NCBI GenBank assembly: GCA_029990175.1
Contig: JARKIP010000524.1
Span: 241,749 to 305,748 of the forward strand
DNA: 64,000 bases
From: Petunia secreta
Taxonomy: Eukaryota; Streptophyta; Magnoliopsida; Solanales; Solanaceae
Reading direction: 5' to 3'
Part shown: positions 38,956 to 51,132 of the stretch, one piece after another
How positions within the stretch are numbered: the stretch's first letter is position 1
Layout of the letters: each line of letters opens with the position of its first letter
Program-made: the position numbers and the translations under genes
Notes under the pieces: model-generated
The model's database searches: none
Told to the model about the DNA's origin: nothing
Seen by the model: the letters and a program-made list of their open reading frames with translations, nothing else

Positions 38956-39185
38956 CCACGTCTGATGCTGATTTTCTTGAGCAATGCAGCTCATGACAGG
39001 TAACCAGTATATATGCAGTATAAGAGAGAAGAAATCAATTAAGACAACAAAAAAGGTTTTCCTTCCATTGCCAGAAGAAACGCGTGGAACATCAAACCAA
39101 GAATTGAAGTCGCTAGTACATATATTAGGGTATACAACTACTGAAACTTAATGACAAATATGTATAGCAAGCTACCATTGTCATG

Positions 39186-39300
39186 CTATGTTGCTCAGAT
39201 CCTCCAAGAATGTTGCTACACCCATGTCGGATCCTCCAAAAATGCATTACTTTTGGAGGATCTGACACACATCTGATGGCATTTTGGGCAATATAGCTGT
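39186..39300. mobile_element. Small Solanaceae MITE-like repeat
   Basis: TGTTGCTCAGATCCTCCAAG, GTCGGATCCTCCAAAAATGC and the inverse TTTTGGAGGATCTGACACAC form a short foldback. I recognise this as a common small repeat family in Solanaceae; the exact ends are uncertain. Confidence 0.5.
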
Positions 39301-40215
39301 CTTGATTTGCTTGTTGATAAATGTAGCCAATTCAAAGAAATATGATCTCTTGATATTGATGCTTGTTAACTGGCAGATCAATGTTGTATCCAATTTGATG
39401 AAATTATTTGTGAATGGTGTCATAGGATTTAGAAAGATTTGAAAAGTAAAACGTTCAATCCATCATCAGGAGGAGGCCTCCACTGTTGTCAAAGTATAAG
39501 AAATTTCATGAAAAAAAAAAAATAGTAGACCATTAAGCACTGCTCAGCAATCTTATCCAAGGCATCTAATGTCCAAATTAAAGTACTATTATATTTGCAG
39601 TTAGACCACACCTATAAAATGATCGAGACCCTGTAGAAATAAAAAGTGTTAGCTGATTAAAAGCCAAAATACATGATCAGATGATTAACACAGCTACCCT
39701 GCTAGTATTCCCTGGATATTGGCACACCGTTTAGTACCTTGGTCTCAAATAAATATTATTATACTTAAACCCCAAACAGTTTTAGTGGACGGCAAAACAG
39801 TTTACCAAAGTCCTCTTAACGATTAACTCCAAGTAAATCTAAATCATATAGAAATTCAACTCTCAGGAATAACAAGGTTATGCATATAAAAGGGGGAAAA
39901 AGATGAAAGAGCTGCAACACCATAACGACCACAATTATTGAATCTAACAATGGCAGGAACATTCATAAGAAGACGAAAACTTATTAACTATTCTGTGTCA
40001 ACGAACAATGATAAAGTCAGAAAGGCATGGTTGTTAATGCTCGGGAGCAGCAATCAACTTGCTGCTTTTAATTTACGGAGAGCACCTCATGGTGGTTCCT
40101 GGATCGGATGGAGGCATTACATTCTCATAAGCTTCAAACCATTAAAGTTCAGTTTCATGAGCCAAGTCTCAAGACAGATAGCACTAACTTGCCTAGTAAA
40201 TGTATACGATTAACA

Positions 40216-42979
40216 CTATCTTACAGATGGTCTTCTACGGAGAAAAGATTCAGATGCCGCAAGTGTTACTCTAAGTTGCTCGGATACTGTAAATCCCTGA
40301 GCTTCCATCAATCCTTCGAATTTTCGAGCATCTTGCACAAATCCACCATCTATAAGTGATTTTATAATCCTCTCAAACTCTTCTGGTCCTAACTGCTCCT
40401 TCTTGGCCTCCAAAACTCCAAGAGCTTGAAGAGCCTTTTTCTCAACATTAGCTCTTGCATACATGTCACATAGGCTAATATGTACCTTAAATGGAGGAGC
40501 CTCACCCTGCTCAGAAATCTTATCCAAGAGATGTTCAGCTTCATCAATTAGCTGCATTTTACTCATCCAATCAACCAAAACTGAGTAAGTAGCCACCCCA
40601 GGTTCAAAGCCATCTTTCTCAAGCTCCAGTAAAAGATTTAAGGCTTTATCCAATAGGTTCTTTTTCTCATAAGCTGCAATCATGCTGGCCGTGCATCTAT
40701 CATCCGGCTTGTGCCCAAGTTTAATCATGTAATCAAAAGTATTCCTTGCCTGATCCACGTCACCAGATTTTCCGAGTGCCTCAACAAGTAATGTACATGA
40801 CTCTAAACTGGGTTGAAACCCTGAAAACTGCATTGTAGTTGCTATTCTTTGGGCTCCATTAACATCTCCACGCTGAGAAAATGACCTTAGGAGGGCCATG
40901 AAGATCTCCTGAGAGGGTTTGATGTCTCTTGCCTCCATTTCCCTCATCAATGATTCGCCCAACTTTGGATCGCCAGCATTTACATAGGCTAGGATCATGG
41001 AATTGTAAACCCCCACGTCTGGTAGGAATCCTTGAGTTCTCAAGCTTTCAAATGCAGCTTTTGCTCGAGATAGATCACCTGCTTTGCTGTACATGTGAAC
41101 CATGGTTGTTGATGTGAGAATATCAGGTACAAATCCATTTTCGCTCATCTTTTTGATAATTCTCTCAGCATCTTCAAGGCGGCTGTCTCTAGCATGGGCA
41201 TCGATGAGTTTCGAGTAATCCCGTATGTTTGTTTGGAAGGACTCTTCACCAAGCACGTGTTCTGCAATCTAAACATGTTTACTGGAAGTCAGAATTCACC
41301 CATACTTGAAACAATTTAAATTCAGAATGCTCACACCAGTTGGTAACTGAACAACAGTTGGTGAAAGATCTCTATATAAGCAAACATCATAATATCACTA
41401 ACTTTTTTTTCTTTTTCCTTTTATAAAGAATGTGAGGCAGCTATTGTTATAATTTCACTAACTTTTTTTATAAGTATTTTACTAACTAATCTAACTCTAT
41501 CTTTAAGTTCTTTGCAGGATGAAAGGGAACCAAGAGATATTTCAGGTTGCAGCACCATACCAGCGGATAAGATCGTAAGATGACAAATACTTTTTATCAA
41601 AAAGTTATTTGCTTAACATGTGAAGGTAACAATCCTAAACTTTCTAATCAGGAAGAACCAAAAATGTTAGACGAAACCTAACATGGTTATAGATTACATC
41701 TATGTTATCTGTAAGATGTACAAGCATTCAAGAACAAGTGCATTATGGAATTTAACTTAAAGCCCTCCACTTATTCAGATTTATGTCATGGAATCCAATT
41801 GATACTAAATGATGGGACAGAAATGAAAGTTAAAATGCACCATAATAACTCCTTTTTTATAAAGTCATAAAATCGTGCTAATCAAGGAAAACTTAAGAGA
41901 AGACGGGATACCTTCAAATATAGACGAGCATTTCGTTCCTTCAATGTGTCAAGCAAATTGATCCAGTCTATCCTGCTAGGTTGGAGAAGCTCTACCCATT
42001 CAGCTAGAAGTGGAGTATGATCGTCTTCCTCTTGCGAAGAAAGGATCTTGTCAGTAACAATCTTGCACTTGCCAGATATTGGTTTTGGTTCTTGAGGCCA
42101 TATGATTTTCTCAGCCTCGTGAACCTTATCAGCCACTTGAGACCATTTTGAATCAGACAAATCAAGTCCATATATCTTGTAGTTAATTTTCCCACGCCTT
42201 TTCGGAAGAGAGACAACTTTAGGCTCCTCAGTGCCAGTATCCTGCTCCATGGCCTCAATGCCACCATATGAGCTCGAGGTGGCTTCTTTTTCCTCTTGAG
42301 CCTTTTCTTCCTCTTCCTTAAGACGTTCCAGACTCTGATAGAACTCACTCTCCTCCATCTTCTCACGCGCCCATTTGAATCTATACTCCCTGAGCATGTC
42401 GCCACGTATACCAACTTCACCAGCAAACCTACACATCTCCTTAACTTCCTCAGCTTGAAGAAAGTTCTTCATTTTCTCCTTCCTGTTCGCTTTCTCCATA
42501 TCTTCCAATACCACATTGCTTACTTCCCACACGGTTGTCCACAAATCCTGGCTAAAATCCCCCGAAACCTCAGCGGACCCCATCATCTGATCGAATCCAC
42601 CCTTTTCAAGCTCAGACACAACCTTGCCAACAATAACCAAAAGCATCCCATCAATTGTCTTCTTGTCGAAATCGGGATACACTTGGACGAGCTTTCCACG
42701 CATTATCCAAACGAATCTTGACAAGAACTCATTCATAGTGGCATCATCTGTTTCTGACTCACTTACTATTTCTTCAGCTGTGTGAATGAATCTTTTACAA
42801 CCCCAAGATTCCATATTTCCAAATTTTGGTGTGAAAATGTCGTTGTGGCATTTCGTCGAACAGATGGAAGGCGCAGTGGAGAATGTTGCATTTTGTTGAA
42901 GGTGAAAGCCAATTCTTGTACACTTGAGTTTTGATAAATTTCTTATTGTTTGCTTGGAAATTAAGTGTTTCAGATTCAT
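40216..42979 (-). CDS. Pentatricopeptide repeat protein, probably mitochondrial (two exons, 706 aa)
   Basis: Exon 1 is 42979-41912 (356 codons) and exon 2 is 41268-40216; the donor AAG|GTATCC and acceptor TTTAG|ATT join in phase 0. The N-terminus (MNLKHLISKQTIRNLSKLKC) is basic and lacks acids, like a mitochondrial presequence. Residues about 75-350 form a long non-PPR region with acidic coiled-coil stretches (EEEEKAQEEKE). From about residue 365 nine P-type PPR motifs follow, such as YSKLIDAHARDSRLEDAERI and YNSMILAYVNAGDPKLGESL. P-class PPR proteins bind organelle RNA and act in its processing, stability or translation. The layout resembles Arabidopsis NFD5 (At1g19520), a suggestion from memory only. 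The frame has no lesion and the gene looks functional. Confidence 0.85.
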
Positions 42980-43428
42980 TTCTAATTTTGAGAAACTAAA
43001 TTTGGAGAATTAGGGTTTATCAAATGATACAGGTACAAGAACAAGAATAAGATCTTCACGGACTGCTGGGGTTTAGAAACGAAATAATTTAACTAGCCAG
43101 CCAGTTTTTCAAATCTTATTTATGTTTTAGCCACTTTTAAAATTATTTGTCCACCCACTTTCAAACGAAGTTCATTGGGTAAATTACCCCCACTTAACAT
43201 TCATAAAACTTATTTACTCTTCCTAAATTACATTTTTCTATTTTCTAGCCATCCACACTATTTATAAATTATTTCTATTATATTAATCATTCACTTATTT
43301 TAGAAATTACTTAATACTAATAACAGTTCAGTTTTCATTATCCTTTAATATTACGGATACTTTTCCACTAACTCCCTAATATTTCTCTCCATGTTTCTCT
43401 CCTCCCACCTCTCTGTTTCTCTCTAATA

Positions 43429-43462
43429 CTAGATAGGTTTTGGCCCGTGCTAAGCCCGGGCC
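43429..43462 (-). terminator. 3' terminal hairpin and CTAG of the large Helitron
   Basis: The palindrome covers 43442-43462 (GGCCCG arms, extended by an inner GC/GC pair), with 13 bases between its edge and the end of the element. This is the Helitron replication-stop signal. Confidence 0.75.
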
Positions 43463-44419
43463 TAACGATTAGTTAAGTAGAATTTGTTAAGCATATTGGA
43501 AGTATTTGCTTTCCTTCGAAGTCTTCACAAATGTGCGTACTTGAATGTAAAATTTTAGTATCGAGTTTTTCTCATGATCTTTTATAACGTGTGTTGAGCT
43601 TAAGATGGGATAATACAAATGAAACAATCACAAAACCAATAGCTTTTACTGCTTAGACAAATAAATTCCATTATTGCCCAAAAAAATTTGTTGATATTGA
43701 CATTGCTCTATTAGGCAATGAACTTGATTTATAGATAACTTTTGGATACATTATTTTAATAAATTTTTAAAATTAGATTTTAATATATTAGTGACTTTTT
43801 GAATTATAGCATTAATAAAGGTTGCAACTAATTATAGCGTTTGGTCATGTACTCAATTGTAACAAAATAGTGGCAATAACAAAGTTATGTTGAAGTGTTT
43901 CCTAGCTAAATGATTGTGTGAGTATAATTTTTCAGAAAAAATAGTAGCATGTCACAGGTACATTAGAGTTAGAAATCTGCAGTTTTTGCCAAAGTTTTGT
44001 TATCAGGACAACGTACAAATCTTTGAGAGCTGGTGTAAATCAATACGTCAACTGCATATTATTTCTCATACTATATTACATTTTTGTTCCTTAGTTATAT
44101 TCACCACAGACAATTGAGGCTCCATTTGAGTTTTTGAAAAAGTTATTTCAGTGTAAAATTCATGTAAAAGTACCTTTCCAGTTAAAACTTTGAAAAGGAA
44201 CATTAGTGTCATTCTCTATCATGAATTTTTGGAATGAAAAGGAAAGATGAGAATTATCAAACAGCTAGCTTTCTAATACCTAATAAAACAATAAAGGAGA
44301 TGATACCCGGTCAATCTTTTAAAGATTTGAGGATGTTAGTATCTTCAACAGATTGACATACTAAAAGAAAATATCAATATCAATTATTAAGTCCTTCCCA
44401 ATTGTTTCTGTGTGTTTTC

Positions 44420-44600
44420 CCTCAAGTTCCGATGTAATTGAGTACATTTCAACTGTTGAAGATCTAGGGATGAGAAAAGATGCCATAGAGGCATGTAACC
44501 AATGCAATGAAGGTGGAGAAGAAGTCCACAAAAATGAGTCGAAAAGCTGCAGATTGCTATGAATACCGGGCGCTGACCGAGAGGGGCTCGAAGTCACTTG
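44420..44600 (+). other. Coding-like segment inside Helitron, possible captured exon
   Basis: On the plus strand (opposite to the Helitron genes) a frame reads VIEYISTVEDLGMRKDAIEA then CNQCNEGGEEVHKNESKSC before a stop. It looks protein-like, with a CxxC pair, but I do not recognise the family. Helitrons often capture host exons, which is why it is listed. Confidence 0.25.
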
Positions 44601-44667
44601 GTCCAATCCCATTGCTATTTACTGGTTAGGATGGCGATTTGAGTTGTGCTAAATTGATTGAGATAGT

Positions 44668-45092
44668 GGGTGCTCTAGGTGGTTTTAATTTATGGCCGGT
44701 GAACATCAATTCCACAAGTTTGATCACACATTAATAAGTAACTTAACCTCATCCATTAATAATCAATTTGTAGGTGAATTGTTTTGCTATTCTTCAGAAA
44801 CATGAAGTTGTGTTCTGAAGCGATCAAGAAGTACTACTACATACATACTTCTGTCATCTGCTTTCCACCCAAATGCATGGGTGGTCTTGGTGGTTTTAAC
44901 TCATGGTGAACAAGTCTCAATTCCACAAGTTTGTCCACACATTAATAAGTTAACTTAACCTCATTCATTTATTCTTATCAATTTATAGGTGAACTGTTTC
45001 GCTATTGTTTACAAACATGAGTTGTGGTCTGAAGCAATCAAGATATACTACTACATGCATACCTTCTGTCATGTGGTTGCCACCAATAGGCT
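44668..45092. repeat. ~210 bp direct tandem duplication in Helitron 3' region
   Basis: Both units contain AATTCCACAAGTTTG, CACACATTAATAAGT, TTAACCTCAT, GGTGAA(C/T)TGTTT and GAAGC(G/A)ATCAAGA in the same order, at 44668-44878 and 44880-45092, diverged by roughly 15 percent. Confidence 0.75.
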
Positions 45093-46121
45093 ACTCTAAG
45101 GTAACACTACTCTAAAATAGAATTCACTGAAAACTACATCCCTCGAGTCTAAATTTTTAAAGTACATAACTTTTAAAGTATACCCCCTTCTTTTGACCAT
45201 TAGAAGTGTCTCATAATGTTCTGATTTCTGTTTCACCTTTTTGGAAATTTCAGAACTGCTAATGTGGATGGAATAGAAAGAAAAAAAATCTACTACAAAA
45301 GAGAGGCCTATAATGACAGAGGGCTATTGGATGGTCTTCATCTTATTTGGAGATATGATATATCTTGTTTTGTCTATTATGTAATTACTCTTTTCATAAA
45401 AGCAAACAGAAAATGTCCTATCAAAATTTGTTGCAAATACATGTCATCATGTACAACTTTCTTCTAGAAATAAATGTACATAGAAGGAAACATTTATGTT
45501 GTATGTATTTTATTAAATTGATTTCACCTTCTTTTCAACTTTTAGTACTTTTGTAGTTGGTACTTAAACTTCTTTTTTAACCATAAAGAGCAAATCACAT
45601 CAGAAAATGGTGCAAACTAAAACACACAACCAAATACAAACCAAAAAAGTAGATTAGATTTACCATTGCATATTACAAAAAGCAGTTTAGACTTGTTACA
45701 GGACTACCAACTTGTATTGTCCGTCAAAAACACGTATGCACAATGGACAAATTTAACGTTGAAGGTATGCATGGTCCTGTATAGTCAGCAATGGTATTCC
45801 CTTGATCCATGACCATCTAAGGCATCAAAAGTTATGTACATACAAGCTACCGGAAGACGTATTTACAGGCATGCCACAGAGTTATAGTGCACTGCAACGA
45901 CAAAAAAATTATGTAGTCATCCTTCGTATGGGAAAATGTTGTATTAAGAAGAGAATTTAAGTGTACTATTTGCATAGCTATAGTAATTGATAGTCTTGAA
46001 CTCATTTCCATATGCAGAATAAATCAAATTTACATTTTAATAATTCAGTAGTTTCAGTTTTAATTGTCTGTGTAATCAACCTATTCTTAGTAGTATCATA
46101 TTTAAGATGGTCTACTAACCT

Positions 46122-49100
46122 TCACTTTTTCTTGATTGGAGTGACCGGCTCAATGTCTAACTTTCTGCTAGAAGATGCAGCTTTTCCAATTTGAGTTGTC
46201 CACTCAGTATGTTGTCTTTTGCTAGAAGAAGTACTTTCCACCATTAACTCATCTTGTTCTTCATGTGTGGATGAAACATTGCCAAGCTTTCCTTTACTGC
46301 TTTCTCCAGCATTTGCAGAAGTTGATGGCGCTGGAAACTGGAGAGTATCTTGCTTCTCAACACAAGACAAAACAAACAGTCTTGCTGGTGTTTCATCAGG
46401 AGTTCTGGATGGTGATTTCTTCAATTGTACTTTGAACACTTTGTTAGCAAGACGCTGTTGAATAAGCTGAAGAGGCAATGGTTCCTTCTGCACTTAAAAA
46501 GATATTTATTACACACTGAGATATTAGTTAAAGCAATAAATTTTAGTATATGTTAATTTTCATTTGTACCTTTATCTTAGTTATGTCGTAGATTTCTTCA
46601 GCTTTCATTGAAAGAATATTTTCTCCTGCTTCACCTAATAATGTTGCAATTGTCGATCCACTTCCGTCTGAAATTTCAACTTCAAAGCGGCACCTGTTAT
46701 GCAACATCATTGCCCGTTATTTTCATTCATAAATTTATGAGAAATAAAATTTGGTTTGTAGTGCAAACAAGTGTATAAGAACCAAAATTATGGTACCTGG
46801 GTGCTAGCATGGCACGGACATCACAGTTCACACAGGTAACATCCTTTTTTATTTTTGTTCTCACAAAATGCTTGCAATTTGAACACATTAACTCATAAAA
46901 CAACTGATTAGCATCATCCAACAGTGACATTCTACCTTCCACGTGAAAAGATTGCATCTATTGAGTAAAAGAAAAAACAAAAAGAAAAGTAAGATTAGTT
47001 GGTTTATATATGCAGAATCAATTCAATATGTAATATCATATGTTAGATGCATACTATAGGTTGTGACGGGATATCTGCTATAGGTACAATGTCATCACGT
47101 AGTGGTACAAGAACGGGCGTTGAAGCTGCCTCTGAAGAACTTCTTTGTGTATATGTGCTTAGCATTTCTTCATTGTCCTTTACCCTACAAATACACATGG
47201 GCATACATCATTTTCGCTCATAACACTGTTAGCTTTTGTCTGCATAACTATATTGTTGTAGTATTTTCCTATATTTATTTCATACCAGTTCATCAATTCT
47301 GCCGCTTGTTGGTAGGATGGGTTTATCAGTATCACAGAACTGTATCTTGTTGTTAGCGACATTCCTGTATTGTACATATTATGAGGGAAAAAAGAATCTT
47401 AACTTTATTAATGAAATTAAATAAAATTAAGGTCCAGTCCATACCAGCATATGAAGAGCGAGCAATTCGTTTTGCTAAGATGATTGGATGTTTGTCAATT
47501 TGCTCAGCTAGCTTGCGTCCATCAATCTCAGCAAAGTCTTCCCACAGGGTGAAAATACAAGGACGCATACTGTAAGGAGAAGAGAAATAGTTAGCTACAC
47601 TTTTAATTGGTTGTACATTTTCTATAGCCTTTTACATGGAAAGAATTATAGGGTTCTTGAAACTTAAACAAATTTCAAAGTAGAATTTACATATGAACTC
47701 TAAACGGAAATACCATCAATCACTTCACAGCTTTTTAATTAGTCAAACAATATGAAAATATTATTATTTTTCACTGATAACAGTATTCGGGTGTTTTTAT
47801 GTGTTGGTAGTAGCAGAATATGTGTTTTATATGTTGCTTTGACTGTGAATAAATAGCTTACATAATCTCAATAAACCAAAATTAATACTTCCAAGCAGAC
47901 AGAGGAGTAACCTGTTGCCCTAAACCTCATATGGGAGGTAAGTGTATTTTAGCATTCCACAATGTTATTTTAAGTCGGTTTTGAGGGGAAATTGGAAGTT
48001 CTGTCAACTGACTTTGTTTAAAAATTAAGCACAAATAAAATGAAGTCTTCATGTAATATAAATTTATCACTTCCCTAAATTTATTGGAGACTTAATGCTT
48101 TTTTTCCTTTCTAAAGCTCTGATGGGAAATATACATATTTATATATCAGGATCCTTAAACTATTTCCCAAAGGTTGACAAATCTGATGTAACAAAAATCA
48201 GATATTGATTAAGACCTTAAATAATTTCTTGTCAGAATAAAAAAGAAGATCTAAAATTAATGTAAGTAGTAAAAGTAGAGAATATTTCCAGTTGCTGCTT
48301 TAATAAGACATGCCTGAATTTACTGAAATTTTCAACTGAATGGCCAGTGTTGTTAAACTTACTTTGTATCTACGACAATGATTTGTCGACATTTGTTGCC
48401 TTGGCCTCCAGCATGCTTCATCGCGCCGCAACTCACAACAACAGCGAGTATGTCTGTTTATAAGCATGTTGAAAATTATTATCTCATGACACAAAAGTAC
48501 AAAAGTTATGTAGTTGAAAATAAGAAAATAGTACTTACTAAACTCCACATTCTGTGGTTGCTGATCAAGAGTCGCCAAAGATACTATGTTTAGTCTTGTT
48601 GGAGTTGGCAACGGTGGATCCTCCGTGTTGTCTTCTGTTATTGGTTCAACAACAGTACCCCTATCCAAAACTCATTCATATCTGTTGACAGGAATTCCAT
48701 ATGGTAGAGGCTCTCTTACTTTTGCCATTGTTATCAGATATGTGCAGAAGGGAGTGAACTTTTTCCTTTCATATTTTTCTATGTCGTCCCCATACAGAAC
48801 AACAGCAACTTGCTCTTCCTGCATTTATTAATGTAACCCATTAAATTGTCTTGAATATGTTTATTGTTATGTTGACGATCATTGTTATGATCAGTTATGT
48901 TATTTACTTGTATTATTTCTTCCTTGGTTTCCCGAGGATGTCACCCATGTGGTATGTTTGGTGGTGTCAGCCAAAAACCAACCTAAGGTCAGGTGGCTGA
49001 TACTCGTTAATTTTACATTCCCAGTTCACAAATAAGGTTCCAAAGCATTGGTGTAATCAGAGTCATGACTGTTGCAATTGTTATGCAACTTAGAATACAT

Positions 49101-51009
49101 TTTTGTCATTTGGAAATGTATCACGCTGTCTTCCTGAATCTCTATTGCCAGGGTTCTCCATTTGCTTGTTACTATAATTTAAGTGAGTTGAGGAAATATC
49201 TTACTACTCTCCCTAAGGCAAAATGTACTTTTCCTGTTTAGGACCTGTGTAAAGTATTTAAATACTATTGTTGTAATTATTGAATCTTAATTGTAAGGCT
49301 TGGTTATATTTATTAGTTCAATATATTGATTATCTTCGAAACAGAACATCATAAGCAGGCAGGAACTGGGCTGTCTGTTGGTGAAGACATTTATCCAATT
49401 TGTATACAGTCATGCATGAAGAGTAATCTTCGCCACTTAATTTTTGCATTTGCGCTATGAATTGGTGTGCATACATTGCAGATGTGCACGATCTCCTACT
49501 CTTGGTTGGATTTCTTTTTATTACACTAATACACTCTTGAAGATGGAGTGTTGCGCAAAAAGTTGAGTCTATAACTCGTGGATAATTCAGGGAGGTTAGT
49601 AAACTATTGGTTTGGTTTTCTTGAATGGAGTTCAAAGAAAATACACTGCTAAATGAGTTCCTCATTTCCATAGAAGATGAACTCCAAAGCCCCCCCTCCC
49701 AACACAGTAATTTTAATATAGAATGAAGCAGAATGTTTGAACTCACCCTGTTTCCATTTGGAAAATTATGCATACAAATTGTGTAATCTACAAAGATTTA
49801 ACGGAAAATATTGTAATTCTGGAATGTTCGAGTCCCATTCCACAACTATGGAAACCAGTATACATTTCTATTACAGTATCAAGACTAACAGATTTAAGAA
49901 GTTATACCATTCTATAGTAAGAAACTTGGATTCAGTTCTAAATGTTGATGTGGCAGTAGCAGACATATGAAAATACATCGTTTTACAGTAGGAAACTTGG
50001 CAGATGTCACTCATGAAATTTTTTTGAAACTCAAACAAATTATCAAGCCATTACAAAAAGTTTTTTGAAAGAAATCCAATTGGGAAATCCGTTTGCTTAA
50101 TCTTTATATATAGAGATAAAATCAACTATATTAGACAATTCAAATAAATGTTAAAAAAAAAAAGAGACGTATGGAAAGACAAAGAAATGAGATGCATGAA
50201 AGGAGGATAAAAAATACTTTATTAAAAAAGAAAGAAAAGAAAGAACAAACTATGATCAACTTGAGGGGTTTTTTTCAGTAGTATATCCCCTTCTGCTTAA
50301 TATTCATGAATATGAAAGGAAGAAAGAGGAGCACGTACTAATTTTTTTCCAATGTTTGGTCGAATAACTTGACTACATTATTTTTTGGTCGAATAACTTG
50401 GCTACATTATTTTATGAAGATATGTTGTAGACAAAAATTCAGAATGCTCAGATTGTAAGCAGTTATATGGTCACCATGAAGCAATAGAGGAAAACGACTG
50501 ACTTCATTCAAGCAAAAACATCAAGTAAACACCACAAGGGATCAGCCATTCTATTTGCACACACAAAGAGGTAAAAGAACAACAAAGCATGTTAATACTC
50601 CGTTGAAAGCATACCCTCAAGTAAGTGAAACACAAAGAAAATCCAAGAAACTTCAAAAAAGGTGGTACCCAGCTTCCCTCATTTTGTAAATACAATAGCA
50701 CACACATTGACAACTCTCCAACAGTTTTTCTCACCATATAATAGAATTAATCAGAGAGGGACACAAAAGATTACTGTAATATTATTTACTACAAAAGGAA
50801 ATTTAAAAGTAATCCACAAAATATTGAAGTAGTAAATAAGTGCAGTAACAAAATTACAAAATTACCGTCTCGTCTTGCACAACTGCAATCTGAAATCGTA
50901 TTCGCCCATCTTTACTTTGCCTTGCTCTAGCTTTCTCTATTAGTTGAACTTTACAAGTCCAATCGCTTGTTTCTGGAGTTATCTCATTAATATTAAGTCT
51001 GTCCTCCAT
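46122..51009 (-). pseudogene. RPA70-like single-strand DNA-binding protein of the Helitron (nine exons, one TGA)
   Basis: Exons: 51009-50866, 48818-48539, 48453-48363, 47569-47445, 47364-47286, 47184-47055, 46957-46797, 46693-46570 and 46487-46122. All have GT-AG borders with matching phases and sum to exactly 500 codons including the stop. The protein resembles replication protein A large subunit: OB-fold DBD-A/B parts (WTCKVQLIEKARARQSKDGR; KRIARSSYAGMSLTTRYSS) and the DBD-C zinc finger with two CxxC pairs (CSNCKHF, CVNC) in exon 7. Such RPA genes accompany RepHel in plant Helitrons and presumably protect single-stranded intermediates. The only defect is TGA at 48672-48674 in exon 2, where a Trp would fit (RYE-stop-VLDRG). 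Intron 1 is 2.05 kb. Confidence 0.8.
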
Positions 51010-51132
51010 ATTCACATCAGATACTGCAAGGGAGAAAACATTAAGAAGAAGAGATGTTTAGTATACTGAAAGAGAAAACAAATAAAGAATAACAGAACTG
51101 AAAGAATGGCATAATTACTTGACTTTGTTAAA

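Noticed and set aside
42004..42721. 140-codon frames on both strands
   Set aside because: Overlap exon 1 of the PPR gene in other frames; no family resemblance.
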